From assembly GCA_913056155.1 (NCBI GenBank), contig CAJXMT010000003.1, positions 1 to 44,624 on the forward strand: 44,624 nucleotides of DNA. The letters run 5' to 3'. The position numbers were made by a program, and so were the translations under genes. The number at the start of each line of letters is the position of its first letter. Position 1 is the stretch's first letter. Of this stretch, positions 1-9,011 are shown piece after piece. Source of the DNA: an uncultured Cryomorphaceae bacterium (GTDB lineage: Bacteria; Bacteroidota; Bacteroidia; Flavobacteriales_G; Salibacteraceae). The notes below the pieces were generated by a model, which worked only from the letters and a program-made list of their open reading frames with translations, was not told the origin of the DNA and made no database searches.

Positions 1-362
1 TGTTTGACGAGGCAAAGATTCGGCAACCTCCAAATACAACCCGTATGTTATGCGGTTACTTGCGGTTTTATGCGTTTATAAACGGGTAAGTTGTTGTTAT
101 TCTAACTTTTATCAGAACCGACATTCAGCGCGCCAAATTGGAGGTCGTATTGTTGAACGTTTTGAGATTGACGCTCATTCTCCTCAAAAGGAAATAATTC
201 CTTTTGTGGTCATGTTACCCTTGTTTCTGACTCTTCCGCTGATGGTTTCCCTTTTATGTATTCATCAAACCGTTACATATTCGAACTTCCGCTTGCTTCG
301 GGTGGGGTTCTGACCAAGAAATAAATAGTTATATGGGTAACTGATGAGACGAAGTGAGCTTT

Positions 363-1901
363 TTAAAATATATAATCAGCGCCCACGAAGAACTGACTGC
401 TTTCACGGCTTCGGGCGTAGTCAACCCTGAGAATGGTTGATTGATTCCAACTGAAACGGCCGCCGATACCCGGTGCTCCGCGCCATTTTTTGAAATTTAC
501 GGCCGAGGGGGAGTCCCAAACGCCGCCCACATCATAGAATGGTGATAATCCCACTCCAATATTTTGATTAAGCACATTAAAATCAAATAAATGCGACCTG
601 AGTTCCAAATTAAAAAACAAGAGTGTCGGGGCGGTAAATCGTGACTCCCGATACCCCCGCATGGAGTAGCCGCCGCCCAGTGCTTTTAAAATATCGTTTC
701 GTTTGGTTTGCCGGGCTATATCAAAAAGTTCAATAAAGTTTATTTCGCTGCCCGATACATAACTGCCCGAAAAATTGGCAGCAAAAACCAATCGCTGATA
801 AGTATTTTCTTTATTCCAAAGGGTTTGGTACCAGTGGGTGTGCACTGATGATTTATTAAATTGAAAGTCAGAACCCAAAATTGAGGGAGAAAACTCATTG
901 GAGATTTCCAGGAGTACTCCTTTTCCGGGATCGGCCTCAAAGTCTCGCGTGTCCCAAACGATAGCTGCTGCGAAGATTCCGGAGAAATTAAACGATTCAT
1001 CAAACCCGGTGAGGTTTTGATTTTCCCAATATGAGCCGTTTTGATCTTTGTTAATGAGCGTTTGTCGCTGAATGGCATTTACGGTACTGCCGTCTTCTAA
1101 ATAGGCCGAAACTTCTTTTCCGGTATAATCTCGAAAAGCGGTAAATAAAGCCTCGTAACCTCCAATAAGTCTGAGTCGGCCTTCATAATAAGTCCGTTCC
1201 AGCAAAAAATCAAAGAATATTTCGGTATGCTCAAAGCTGTTGTAAAAAGCATCTGTTACAAAAGTATTGCGATCACTGTCCCAAACTGCTTTTTTCAAGT
1301 TGTCTTGGTAATCATCGAGCTTTTCAAAAGTGCGCGTGTTGCCGTAGTTTCCGGCGGATTTATCGGCAAATTGGAGTTTTTCAACGGTTTGCCTACCGGT
1401 TCCAAAATACTTTTCGTCGGGGTTATTCCTGAAAAAGGCATTAACTCTCAGCCTCCATTTAGTATCGAGAATGTAAGGAGCGTCAAAATTCATGTAAAAG
1501 CCTGATCTTGTGTTTTGAAAAACATAGCCGCCCACCGCTAAAAAGTAACGGTATGCCGTGTAATTAAAAAAGGGATCTTCACGGTCTTTATTTTGAATGA
1601 AATTAAGTCTCCCGCCCGCGCTGATTCCCCGAATGGGATCGTACTCAAAACGCGGGTAGCCCGTCATGAAAAAACCTTCTTTTTTTTCTTGAATACTTCG
1701 GTCAGACAGGCGTTTGGAGGAATGAACGGCAAAGGGCAAAGCGGGTTCAACTATGGAGTTGCTGTCGTTATCGGGTGTGTTTTGAGCATTTACATTCAGC
1801 GAAAAACAGAAACTCAACAGAAAAAAAAGTAAATTGCGCAACGAATGATCCATACCGTAGATTAGGGGCTTATTAAAATGCCGTTTGAAATAACGCGGCA
1901 A
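363..1901 (-). CDS. Omp85/BamA-like outer membrane beta-barrel protein (surface antigen D15 family); real start may be internal Met near 1853
   Basis: Signal peptide after the internal Met (MDHSLRNLLFFLLSFCFSLNVNAQ), aromatic-rich beta strands, GYSMRGYRESRF (Omp85-type RGY motif), C-terminal FFVGADYIF ending in Phe. Confidence 0.8.
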   Translation of the reverse strand: MPRYFKRHFNKPLIYGMDHSLRNLLFFLLSFCFSLNVNAQNTPDNDSNSIVEPALPFAVHSSKRLSDRSIQEKKEGFFMTGYPRFEYDPIRGISAGGRLNFIQNKDREDPFFNYTAYRYFLAVGGYVFQNTRSGFYMNFDAPYILDTKWRLRVNAFFRNNPDEKYFGTGRQTVEKLQFADKSAGNYGNTRTFEKLDDYQDNLKKAVWDSDRNTFVTDAFYNSFEHTEIFFDFLLERTYYEGRLRLIGGYEALFTAFRDYTGKEVSAYLEDGSTVNAIQRQTLINKDQNGSYWENQNLTGFDESFNFSGIFAAAIVWDTRDFEADPGKGVLLEISNEFSPSILGSDFQFNKSSVHTHWYQTLWNKENTYQRLVFAANFSGSYVSGSEINFIELFDIARQTKRNDILKALGGGYSMRGYRESRFTAPTLLFFNLELRSHLFDFNVLNQNIGVGLSPFYDVGGVWDSPSAVNFKKWRGAPGIGGRFSWNQSTILRVDYARSRESSQFFVGADYIF

Positions 1902-2312
1902 AAGTAACTTTATTAATCGTGATTTTTACATGAAAAGGAATCGTTTAGTAAGTTGCAATTTTTGTTTGGCTCTATTCATTTGATTCGTTTTCAAGGAGTA
2001 TATTCACGGGCGTGCCCTCTTGTTAAAAACAAGTACCGCGGGAAAAAATAGTTTACAACAATTAACCGTTTGGGGCGTTATTTTGGCGTTGCGGGTTTGT
2101 GCGGTATTAAATATCGACTTACCTTAGCGGCAATAATTCAAATTGTCGGAAAATCCGGCAGCCCGTTTCACAATTAGCCGTAAGTTGATCGGTGAAAGGT
2201 TGCGGGAAATGTTCAACTAAACCGAAAGGAGGATGTTCCATGAATTCAGTCAAGAAATCAAAACAATCGAGAAGTATGAATATGTTAAACCCTAAATTGA
2301 TAGGGATTTAGC

Positions 2313-2336
2313 ACGTACAAATCCTTATTTGTACGT
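2313..2336. repeat. Perfect 10-bp inverted repeat ACGTACAAAT-CCTT-ATTTGTACGT
   Basis: Read directly; 4-nt loop. Confidence 0.7.
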
Positions 2337-2372
2337 CACATTCTCGATTGTACGAAATATAAGGATTTCGGA

Positions 2373-2409
2373 GCCTCGGCCGGCAGTGAATGCCCGCCGG
2401 GGCTTTTTT
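2373..2409 (+). terminator. Probable intrinsic terminator
   Basis: GCCTCGGCCGGC-agtgaat-GCCCGCCGGGGC stem (10/12 paired) followed by TTTTTT. Confidence 0.55.
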
Positions 2410-2443
2410 GTTTTTGGGTGATGGGGTTTGTAATTGTAAATCG

Positions 2444-2534
2444 CCAACGCATGTCCCCAACGCCTGCCCCCAACTTGTTGGTGGGACAGTTGGGGGGAGA
2501 TGGGGGCAAGTATTGGTGGAAGTTGGGGGCACGC
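2444..2534. repeat. REP-like hairpin element, long G-rich form
   Basis: GCATGTCCCCAA ... TTGGTGGAAGTTGGGGGCACGC inverted arms; shares both ends with the element at 2791-2834. Confidence 0.5.
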
Positions 2535-2663
2535 TAAAGTGAAATAACAGCTATGTACTTTTTTATTCAAGGTGTAGTTTGATTTTGAAAACTCAATTTT
2601 GATTGTACTCTGTCAACACATTTGAAACACGCCCTTAAATGCCCGGAGGGCATACATCTGGGT

Positions 2664-2694
2664 AGATCTGTAAAATCTGTTTAATCTGCGTCAT
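2664..2694. repeat. Short ATCTGTnnA-type tandem repeat (9-nt period)
   Basis: AGATCTGTAAAATCTGTTTAATCTGCG; similar ATCTGT-rich dispersed repeats occur in Bacteroidota genomes. Confidence 0.45.
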
Positions 2695-2790
2695 ATAATC
2701 AGAGCATTTAGGGCTGAGGAATTACGGCATTTAATGCTGCTTCGCAGCTTGGTTTATGGATCACAGATTTCCGTAAGCGGAAATACATCC

Positions 2791-2834
2791 ACCAACGCAT
2801 GTCCCCAATTCATTGGTGGAAGTTGGGGACACGC
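2791..2834. repeat. REP-like hairpin element, short form
   Basis: ACCAACGCATGTCCCCAATTCATTGGTGGAAGTTGGGGACACGC; arms GCATGTCCCCAA/TTGGGGACACGC pair with one mismatch. Confidence 0.55.
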
Positions 2835-2990
2835 AGATTGAGCCCTAATTCAACAAGCTGAGAGGGTAAACAGATTTATCTCGATTCGAATGAGGGTGTT
2901 TTGGTTGTGTTTAAGAAATTCATTTATAGAGAAGTAAAGAATTGAATTGAGCATCGAGTTGCTCGGTTTGCTGTCACTACAGTAAAAACG

Positions 2991-3023
2991 AAAAAGCCCG
3001 TGAGATCTTCTCACGGGCTTTTT
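2991..3023 (-). terminator. Strong, near-symmetric intrinsic terminator
   Basis: AAAAAGCCCGTGAGA-tct-TCTCACGGGCTTTTT. Confidence 0.8.
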
Positions 3024-3051
3024 CTACCTTAAACCTTCTACCCTTATTGGT
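3023..3051 (-). repeat. 29-nt repeat copy A (ACCAATAAGGGTAGAAGGTTTAAGGTAGA on minus strand)
   Basis: Exact reverse complement of 15461-15489; followed on the minus strand by the terminator at 2991-3023. Confidence 0.8.
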
Positions 3052-3197
3052 AATGCAATATTACGGCAAGCTTGAACAGGAACGGGTGCTGTAGTGCAGG
3101 TAAGACCCTCAATAACTATTTTAAAGGCACAAGGCGTAAAATCAAAGTATAAAGCTTGCTGAAGAATTGCGGTTCTGATCAAAAAAATAAGGGATAT

Positions 3198-3226
3198 AAA
3201 AAAGCCCGGTGCTCACACACCGGACA
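3198..3226 (-). terminator. Intrinsic terminator of diverged repeat copy C
   Basis: Minus strand GTCCGGTG-tgtgag-CACCGGGC-TTTTTT, preceded by TATAGGGTAAAAGGTTTAATGG. Confidence 0.6.
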
Positions 3227-3367
3227 TTTCCATTAAACCTTTTACCCTATAAGATTTAATTTCAATATTACGGTGCGTAATCGCCGGGTAATTTGACTTT
3301 TCCAATTAGGGTCATAAAATGCATTGAAGCGGTATAAGGCGCAGTTTACTGTTATAACCGACAATTT

Positions 3368-4810
3368 TTAGTACATAATACACACGTTTTTGGGCTCTGT
3401 GAAGAATTTCAAGGCCTCAAAACCGCCTTCCCTACCCACCCCGGAGCTTTTCATACCTCCAAAGGGTGTTCGCAAATCGCGCAATAACCAGCAATTGATC
3501 CAAATAATTCCGCTTTCTAAATCTCTTGCTATTCGGTGGGCTCGCTTTAAGTTTTCTGTCCACACGGTAGCCGCCAAGCCGTAATCGGTGGAGTTGGCCA
3601 TTTTCAGCACTTCCTCCTCACTGTCAAAAGGCGTAAGTGTTACCACCGGGCCAAAAATTTCTTCTTGATTGGTTCGGCAGGCGTAATCTAAACCCTCAAT
3701 AACAGTGGGTCTGATGTAATAGCCGTTTTTATAATCCCCCTCTAAAACAACCTCTTCACCGCCGGTGAGAATGGTGCCGCCCTCTTCACGAGCCAAATCT
3801 ATATAACTCAATATTTTTTCTTTGTGCGGTTTTGAGACCACAGCGCCCAAGTTGGCTTTGGGGTCATCGGGATGACTCACCACCATGTTATTCACCCGAC
3901 TGACAAACTCTGTTTTAAACTTTTCATAGATAGAGCGCTCTACAAAAATGCGCGATCCGCATAAACAAATTTGCCCTTGATTGGCAAAGCTGCTCATCAC
4001 TGAAGTTTTCACGGCCAACTCAAAATCGCAATCGGCAAAAATGATATTGGGATTTTTACCGCCCAGCTCCAACGAGAGCTTTTTGAATTCGGGCGCGGCA
4101 GCGCGGGCAATGGCTTTTCCGGTTTGTGTACCGCCGGTAAAACTAATGGCCTTTACATCGGGGTGATTCACAATGGCCGATCCGGCTGAGCCGCCCAAAC
4201 CGTGCACAATATTTAAAACCCCTTTGGGAAGTCCGGCCTCAATGCAAAGCTCACTTAATAAATAAGCCGTAACCGGTGTTACCTCAGAGGGTTTAGCCAC
4301 CACACAATTCCCGGCGGCCAGTGCCGGTGCAATTTTCCACGTGAACAAATACAGCGGCAAATTCCACGGCGAAATACAGCCCACCGTACCCAGCGGTTTG
4401 CGCAGGGTATAATTGACGGCCGTGTTTTCCATGGCGTGCGACTCAGAAGCAAAATGCATAATGCCGGTGGCAAAAAACCTAAAATTATCACGTGCCCGCG
4501 GAATATCCACTTTTTGCGCCAATTTCAACGGTTTTCCGTTGTCTTGAGATTCTGCTTGAGCCAATTTATCTGCATTTTGTTCTATTAAATCTGCAATTTT
4601 GTTCAGAACCCGGGCTCGTTCATCTTTGGGAGTTATTGACCATGTTTGAAAAGCCACCTCGGCTGCGGCAACAGCCTGTTGAACGTCTTTTTCATCACTG
4701 TTTGGAATTTTTGAAAACACAGCGCCGGTGGCGGGTTGGTAATTGTCGATATACATTTTTGAGGCGGGTTCCACCAATTCGCCGTCGATATAATTTTTGA
4801 GTTTGAGCAT
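3368..4810 (-). CDS. NAD(P)-dependent aldehyde dehydrogenase
   Basis: SFTGGTQTGKAIA, LELGGKNPNIIF, catalytic-Cys region NQGQICLCGSRIFVE, EEIFGPVV. Confidence 0.93.
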   Translation of the reverse strand: MLKLKNYIDGELVEPASKMYIDNYQPATGAVFSKIPNSDEKDVQQAVAAAEVAFQTWSITPKDERARVLNKIADLIEQNADKLAQAESQDNGKPLKLAQKVDIPRARDNFRFFATGIMHFASESHAMENTAVNYTLRKPLGTVGCISPWNLPLYLFTWKIAPALAAGNCVVAKPSEVTPVTAYLLSELCIEAGLPKGVLNIVHGLGGSAGSAIVNHPDVKAISFTGGTQTGKAIARAAAPEFKKLSLELGGKNPNIIFADCDFELAVKTSVMSSFANQGQICLCGSRIFVERSIYEKFKTEFVSRVNNMVVSHPDDPKANLGAVVSKPHKEKILSYIDLAREEGGTILTGGEEVVLEGDYKNGYYIRPTVIEGLDYACRTNQEEIFGPVVTLTPFDSEEEVLKMANSTDYGLAATVWTENLKRAHRIARDLESGIIWINCWLLRDLRTPFGGMKSSGVGREGGFEALKFFTEPKNVCIMY

Positions 4811-4938
4811 GCTTTTAAAATTATCACAGTTCGCGATACGAAAGTACGGTTTTGGGCAATACCGGCCCGGTTCTGACCAAAATTAACCGGGATACTGTCA
4901 AAATGAAGAAGTTCATGCTGCAAATAAAACGGTTGTTA

Positions 4939-4946
4939 TACTTTTG
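4939..4946 (+). promoter_or_regulatory. Bacteroidota-type -7 element (TACTTTTG) for tRNA-Arg
   Basis: Matches TAnnTTTG just upstream of the tRNA. Confidence 0.45.
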
Positions 4947-4954
4947 CCGCACAT

Positions 4955-5026
4955 GCCCCCGTAGTTCAAGGGATAGAATAGGAGTTTCCTAAACTCTAGA
5001 TCCAGGTTCGAGTCCTGGCGGGGGTA
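4955..5026 (+). tRNA. tRNA-Arg (anticodon CCT)
   Basis: Cloverleaf: GCCCCCG/CGGGGGT acceptor, GGAGT-TTCCTAA-ACTCT anticodon arm, GGTTCGAGTCC T arm. Confidence 0.85.
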
Positions 5027-5362
5027 CTAGGGCAGGGCGAGGGTGAAGTGTGAGGGTGAGGGTGGAAACAACAAGATAAGTTTTAATTTGCAATGACTAA
5101 CCATAAAACCATATTGTAAAATACTCCCTATTGGTTGAAAATCAACACACCAAACGTCAAAAAAAACTTATTGTGTGTGTTTTATCGTGCGAAAAACTTA
5201 CCCCCGTTTAAATAACTACTCTGATTTATTTTCAATCCGCCGTTGGGTTTATTCGTTTGTCCTTTAGATAAAACCATTTTTAAAAATCTTTGTTATTTAC
5301 AACAACAATGTGTATATTCGCACATAATTAAATTGGAATCAATTTAAAAACCACCCAAGGTT

Positions 5363-5848
5363 TTGTACTCTTTTAATCAAATTACGATGGAAAAAATTAC
5401 AAAAACAAAACTATACAACACAAAAAAGAGTTCGAGGCGGAAAAAAACACACAATTACCGGTCTAAGGGTGTTTTTAAAGTTCAAAAGTATTTTTTTGCA
5501 CTTGTTTTTTTATTTATTTATAATACTTTTCAAGCTCAGGTAAAGCCCGGTCTAACTAGTCGCGAAAAACAAATCATCTCGAATGCATGTTTAAATATGG
5601 ATGCTTACGTTAAGAATAAGAATACTGCTACAGGGTTGACTATTGGCGGTTTTGTTTTAACAGGTGGCGGTATTTTATTAATAAATACAGATGCAGCGGC
5701 ATCTTATGGGCTTTTGGGAATTGGAGGCAGCCTTTTTCTTATAAGTTATATTGTTGATCGGTCTGCGTCAAAACATATCGGTAAAGCCTCTAATAACCTA
5801 AGAAGGTTAACAGACTTTGAAGATTTGGAATTGCCCGAAATACAGTAA
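5363..5848 (+). CDS. Hypothetical small membrane protein; likely start at 5387
   Basis: Open frame with two hydrophobic segments; TATATTCG -7-like box upstream. Confidence 0.5.
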   Translation: MYSFNQITMEKITKTKLYNTKKSSRRKKTHNYRSKGVFKVQKYFFALVFLFIYNTFQAQVKPGLTSREKQIISNACLNMDAYVKNKNTATGLTIGGFVLTGGGILLINTDAAASYGLLGIGGSLFLISYIVDRSASKHIGKASNNLRRLTDFEDLELPEIQ

Positions 5849-6136
5849 GTCCAACAAAGGTTCTAACGAGAAATAAAGTTTCAATGTGATTTGCTGCTTC
5901 ATCAACAAGTCGTTGGATTCTCTTCCACCAAACAACCCGAGAATAGACTTGGAACTATGTTGATGAGATCAATCCGCTCCTGAGGCTATCGTTTAAAGAC
6001 ATCATAAAAGGTCTTTGGACATTGGGTAAACATTATTGCAATGAAACAAACTCCGCTCATCAATTCACCTCGATTTACGAGCAAAGCAAAGCATTTTTTA
6101 CCTGTATTTGAAAACCCTTCAGCTTCATTTTTCTTC

Positions 6137-6173
6137 AAAAACTAAACTAAGCAACCTTCTTAGTTTAGTTTTT
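6137..6173. repeat. Perfect 15-bp inverted repeat AAAAACTAAACTAAG-CAACCTT-CTTAGTTTAGTTTTT
   Basis: Read directly; half-site CTAAACTAAG recurs up to the fic start codon. Confidence 0.75.
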
Positions 6174-6329
6174 GACTGTTTTCTAGACTAAGGGTGTTTT
6201 TATTCTTGAATATGAAAGTAATTTAAACTACGTATTCCACGAATAGTCAAGTTTTTATCCTTTGTCCAAAGGAAGTAACCAACGAAAGACTTCTCCGTGT
6301 AGAATAAAAATACAGAAAATCACACTTTT

Positions 6330-6420
6330 CTATACTAAGTTTTCGTCTAAGTATAGTTTTTGCCCGGTTTCTAAACTAACAAATCTTTTATTCTTATTTT
6401 TGGCAAAAATCTAAACTAAG
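6330..6420 (+). promoter_or_regulatory. fic promoter with repeated CTAAACTAAG-like sites and -7 element TATTTTTG (6395-6402)
   Basis: CTATACTAAG (6330), CTAAGTATAG (6347), CTAAACTAA (6371), CTAAACTAAG (6411), ATG at 6425. Confidence 0.55.
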
Positions 6421-6424
6421 GAAA

Positions 6425-7549
6425 ATGCGTAATTTTAAATCCGGATTAGAAATCAATCAGGGCAGTTATAAGAGTTTTCAACCCAATCCTATTTTGAGAG
6501 ACTGGGAGCTCCATGACATGCAATTGCTACAGCTCCTGAGTAAAGCAGATCGCATATTGGGCCGTTTGGATATGTATTCTGAATATGTGGACATCGACCA
6601 ATACATCCGCATGCACATTGCAAAAGAGGCTACAAAGAGTAGTGAAATCGAAGGTACACAAACCAACATGCAGGAAATATTCTTAGAAAAAGAAGAGGTT
6701 AAAAAAGAGAAGCGAGATGATTGGGAAGAAGTACAAAACTATATTGACGCCATGAATAACGCCGTTCAACAACTTCATACACTCCCATTTTCATCGCGAT
6801 TGATAAAACAAACACACAAAATATTGTTGCAGGGTGTGCGCGGCAAGCACAAACAACCGGGTGAGTTTCGCAACAGCCAAAATTGGATAGGCGGTTCAAG
6901 TATATCTGATGCCGTTTTTATACCTCCTGCACATCATACCGTTGCCGAGCTGATGTCTGACCTCGAAAAATTCGCAAACGACAGAACAGTACCCATTCCC
7001 GATTTAATCAAGATTGGAATAATACACTATCAATTTGAAACCATTCACCCCTTTTTAGACGGGAACGGAAGAGTAGGGCGCTTATTAATTACCCTCTATT
7101 TGGTTGATTGCGGAATTCTCAAAAAGCCCGTACTGTATTTATCTGATTTTTTTGAACGCAATCGCACCCTGTATTACGACAATTTGATGCGAGCACGAAC
7201 ACATAACGACATCACACAATGGTTGAAATTCTTCCTCACCGGTGTCATTGAAATTGCCGGTAAAGGCGTTGAAACTTTTAACGGTATCCTGCAGCTCAAA
7301 CAAGAGCTCGAGCTAAAAACCACCTCGTTGGGAACACGCGCCGCAGATGCTCAAAAGATCATAAACTACCTCTATAACAGACCTATAATTGAAATAAATA
7401 AAACCATTGCCATCACCGGGAAATCAAAAGCAACGGCATACAAACTCATTGAAGAACTGGAAAAACTGGACATCATCAAAGAAATATCCGGCGGAAAAAG
7501 AAACCGCCTCTATATGTTCCACGACTACATGAATTTATTCAAGAGTTAA
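6425..7549 (+). CDS. Fic family protein (Fic_N + Fic + C-terminal winged-helix-like region)
   Basis: Fic motif HPFLDGNGRVGRLL; inhibitory-helix-like SSEIEGTQTN. Confidence 0.93.
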   Translation: MRNFKSGLEINQGSYKSFQPNPILRDWELHDMQLLQLLSKADRILGRLDMYSEYVDIDQYIRMHIAKEATKSSEIEGTQTNMQEIFLEKEEVKKEKRDDWEEVQNYIDAMNNAVQQLHTLPFSSRLIKQTHKILLQGVRGKHKQPGEFRNSQNWIGGSSISDAVFIPPAHHTVAELMSDLEKFANDRTVPIPDLIKIGIIHYQFETIHPFLDGNGRVGRLLITLYLVDCGILKKPVLYLSDFFERNRTLYYDNLMRARTHNDITQWLKFFLTGVIEIAGKGVETFNGILQLKQELELKTTSLGTRAADAQKIINYLYNRPIIEINKTIAITGKSKATAYKLIEELEKLDIIKEISGGKRNRLYMFHDYMNLFKS

Positions 7550-7726
7550 TCAAAAAGGAGTTTGAAAGGTTGACCATCATATTTTGGGGAGCGGCCTTTA
7601 ATCTTTTTTTTCAGAACCGTAAACACCTCACTGTACGGGGTCATAGTTTTGCGGGGCAATGAGTGAGAAGCCTGTAAACGAATTAATTTTCTATTTTCGC
7701 AAAACACGATTGAAAAAACCACCGAT

Positions 7727-7963
7727 ATGCAACACCACAACCTCGCTCAAAAAACGGGTTTAAGCGAACCCACCCTGCACAAAATCCTCAAAGGCGGTGC
7801 CGACCTTAAACTCTCCACAATCGGGAAAATTGAAAAGGCGTTGGGTGTGGAATTGGTGAAGGTTACGGGGTGTGAGGGGTGTGAGGAGGAGTTGAATAAA
7901 ATAAGAATTATCAAACTAACTACACCAAGGGAAAACCTTAAAAAACAAGATCATGACTATTGA
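7727..7963 (+). CDS. Small Xre/HTH_3-type regulator (putative antitoxin)
   Basis: LAQKTGLSEPTLHKILKGGADLKLSTIGKIEKALGVEL; overlaps the next ORF by 11 nt. Confidence 0.65.
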   Translation: MQHHNLAQKTGLSEPTLHKILKGGADLKLSTIGKIEKALGVELVKVTGCEGCEEELNKIRIIKLTTPRENLKKQDHDY

Positions 7964-8897
7964 AGAAAATCGAAAAGAGTTATTGAATTTACTAAGATCT
8001 TTCAACTGCGAGATAAAGGACGATAAGGCTAGACTTAATAGCCTTATACCGGCTTTATCAGGACTAAAAATAGTTCAGTATAAAATCCCAAAGGGAATGT
8101 CAATTTATCGAGCACGGCCGCATAAAACGAGAAATGAAGTGTTTTCTTTTGAAGATCAAATATCTTACAGACGCGATTACTTCAATATTGATATATTGGG
8201 CAGGTGTAATATACAGCAGTCATCAAAATTTTACGGTGCTGTTACTTCAACTGAAATTAAACACGGCTGGATGCCGGCAATTGTTGAAACCTCAAAGTTA
8301 TACAGAGATGGCAAAGATGGATATGAACTGTATTCCATTGGAAAATGGAAAGCAAAAGAAGATTTATACTTATACGCAATAAAACCACCAAAACACAAAA
8401 GCAATGCGAGTGACTTAAGCAAAGAGCTTTATGGTTTGTATGAAGACAAAAAGCCTGAACCAATAGAGAATGAAATTTTTGAACAATTAGGAAAAGAATT
8501 TTCGAAAAACGTGCCTTCAGATCAAAATGAGCAGTATTATCTTTCAGCATGTTTATCAGAAGCAATTCTCAATGGATCGCAAATCGGAATATTATATCCA
8601 TCTGTACAGGTTGAGAGTAAATCCTACAACATAGTGATGAATCCGGATAAGTTTGATAGATATTTTGAAATTGACAAAGTCATGGTTAGTGAACTCTTTA
8701 AAGTCAAAAAAGAAGTTCTCGTTAGGAATTCCGATATCTGTTTAAATGCTAAATCTCAACCTTTTCAGTTTTATCGAGTTGAAGAACGTGAATATCAACC
8801 CGATGATGCTGTTAAAAATCGACTCTTTAAAAACGGCATTAGCAAAGGTGACATTGATTGGGTCTTTAATGAGAGGAAAAAATTTTTGGGCAAGTAG
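7953..8897 (+). CDS. RES-domain-like protein (putative NAD+-degrading toxin of an Xre-RES pair)
   Basis: MSIYRARPH ... GRCNIQQSSKFYGAVTST ... AIVETSKL resembles the RES pattern; position after an Xre gene. Confidence 0.5.
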   Translation: MTIEENRKELLNLLRSFNCEIKDDKARLNSLIPALSGLKIVQYKIPKGMSIYRARPHKTRNEVFSFEDQISYRRDYFNIDILGRCNIQQSSKFYGAVTSTEIKHGWMPAIVETSKLYRDGKDGYELYSIGKWKAKEDLYLYAIKPPKHKSNASDLSKELYGLYEDKKPEPIENEIFEQLGKEFSKNVPSDQNEQYYLSACLSEAILNGSQIGILYPSVQVESKSYNIVMNPDKFDRYFEIDKVMVSELFKVKKEVLVRNSDICLNAKSQPFQFYRVEEREYQPDDAVKNRLFKNGISKGDIDWVFNERKKFLGK

Positions 8898-9011
8898 TTA
8901 GTTTTTGCGCAAAAACACCCACAACAGATATTAACCGCCGGCTAAAATATTCGAATTCCCTACATTTGTCCTCAACCAAAAACCTAACCCCAATCAAAAC
9001 AACCTAACGCA

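Noticed and set aside
50-313. 87-aa plus-strand ORF at the window start
   Set aside because: No recognised motif, no promoter or ribosome-binding context, ends in the dispersed motif; not supported as coding.
740-1832. Several ORFs inside the Omp85-like gene
   Set aside because: Contained in a well-supported CDS with no independent motif.
2308-2570. Two overlapping minus-strand ORFs (74 and 81 aa)
   Set aside because: They lie over the REP-like hairpins and terminator; Pro/Thr/Cys-rich translation of repeat DNA.
6137-6173. Perfect inverted repeat read purely as an intrinsic terminator
   Set aside because: AT-only stem with T run could terminate, but the recurrence of the same half-site up to the fic start fits an operator better; not excluded.
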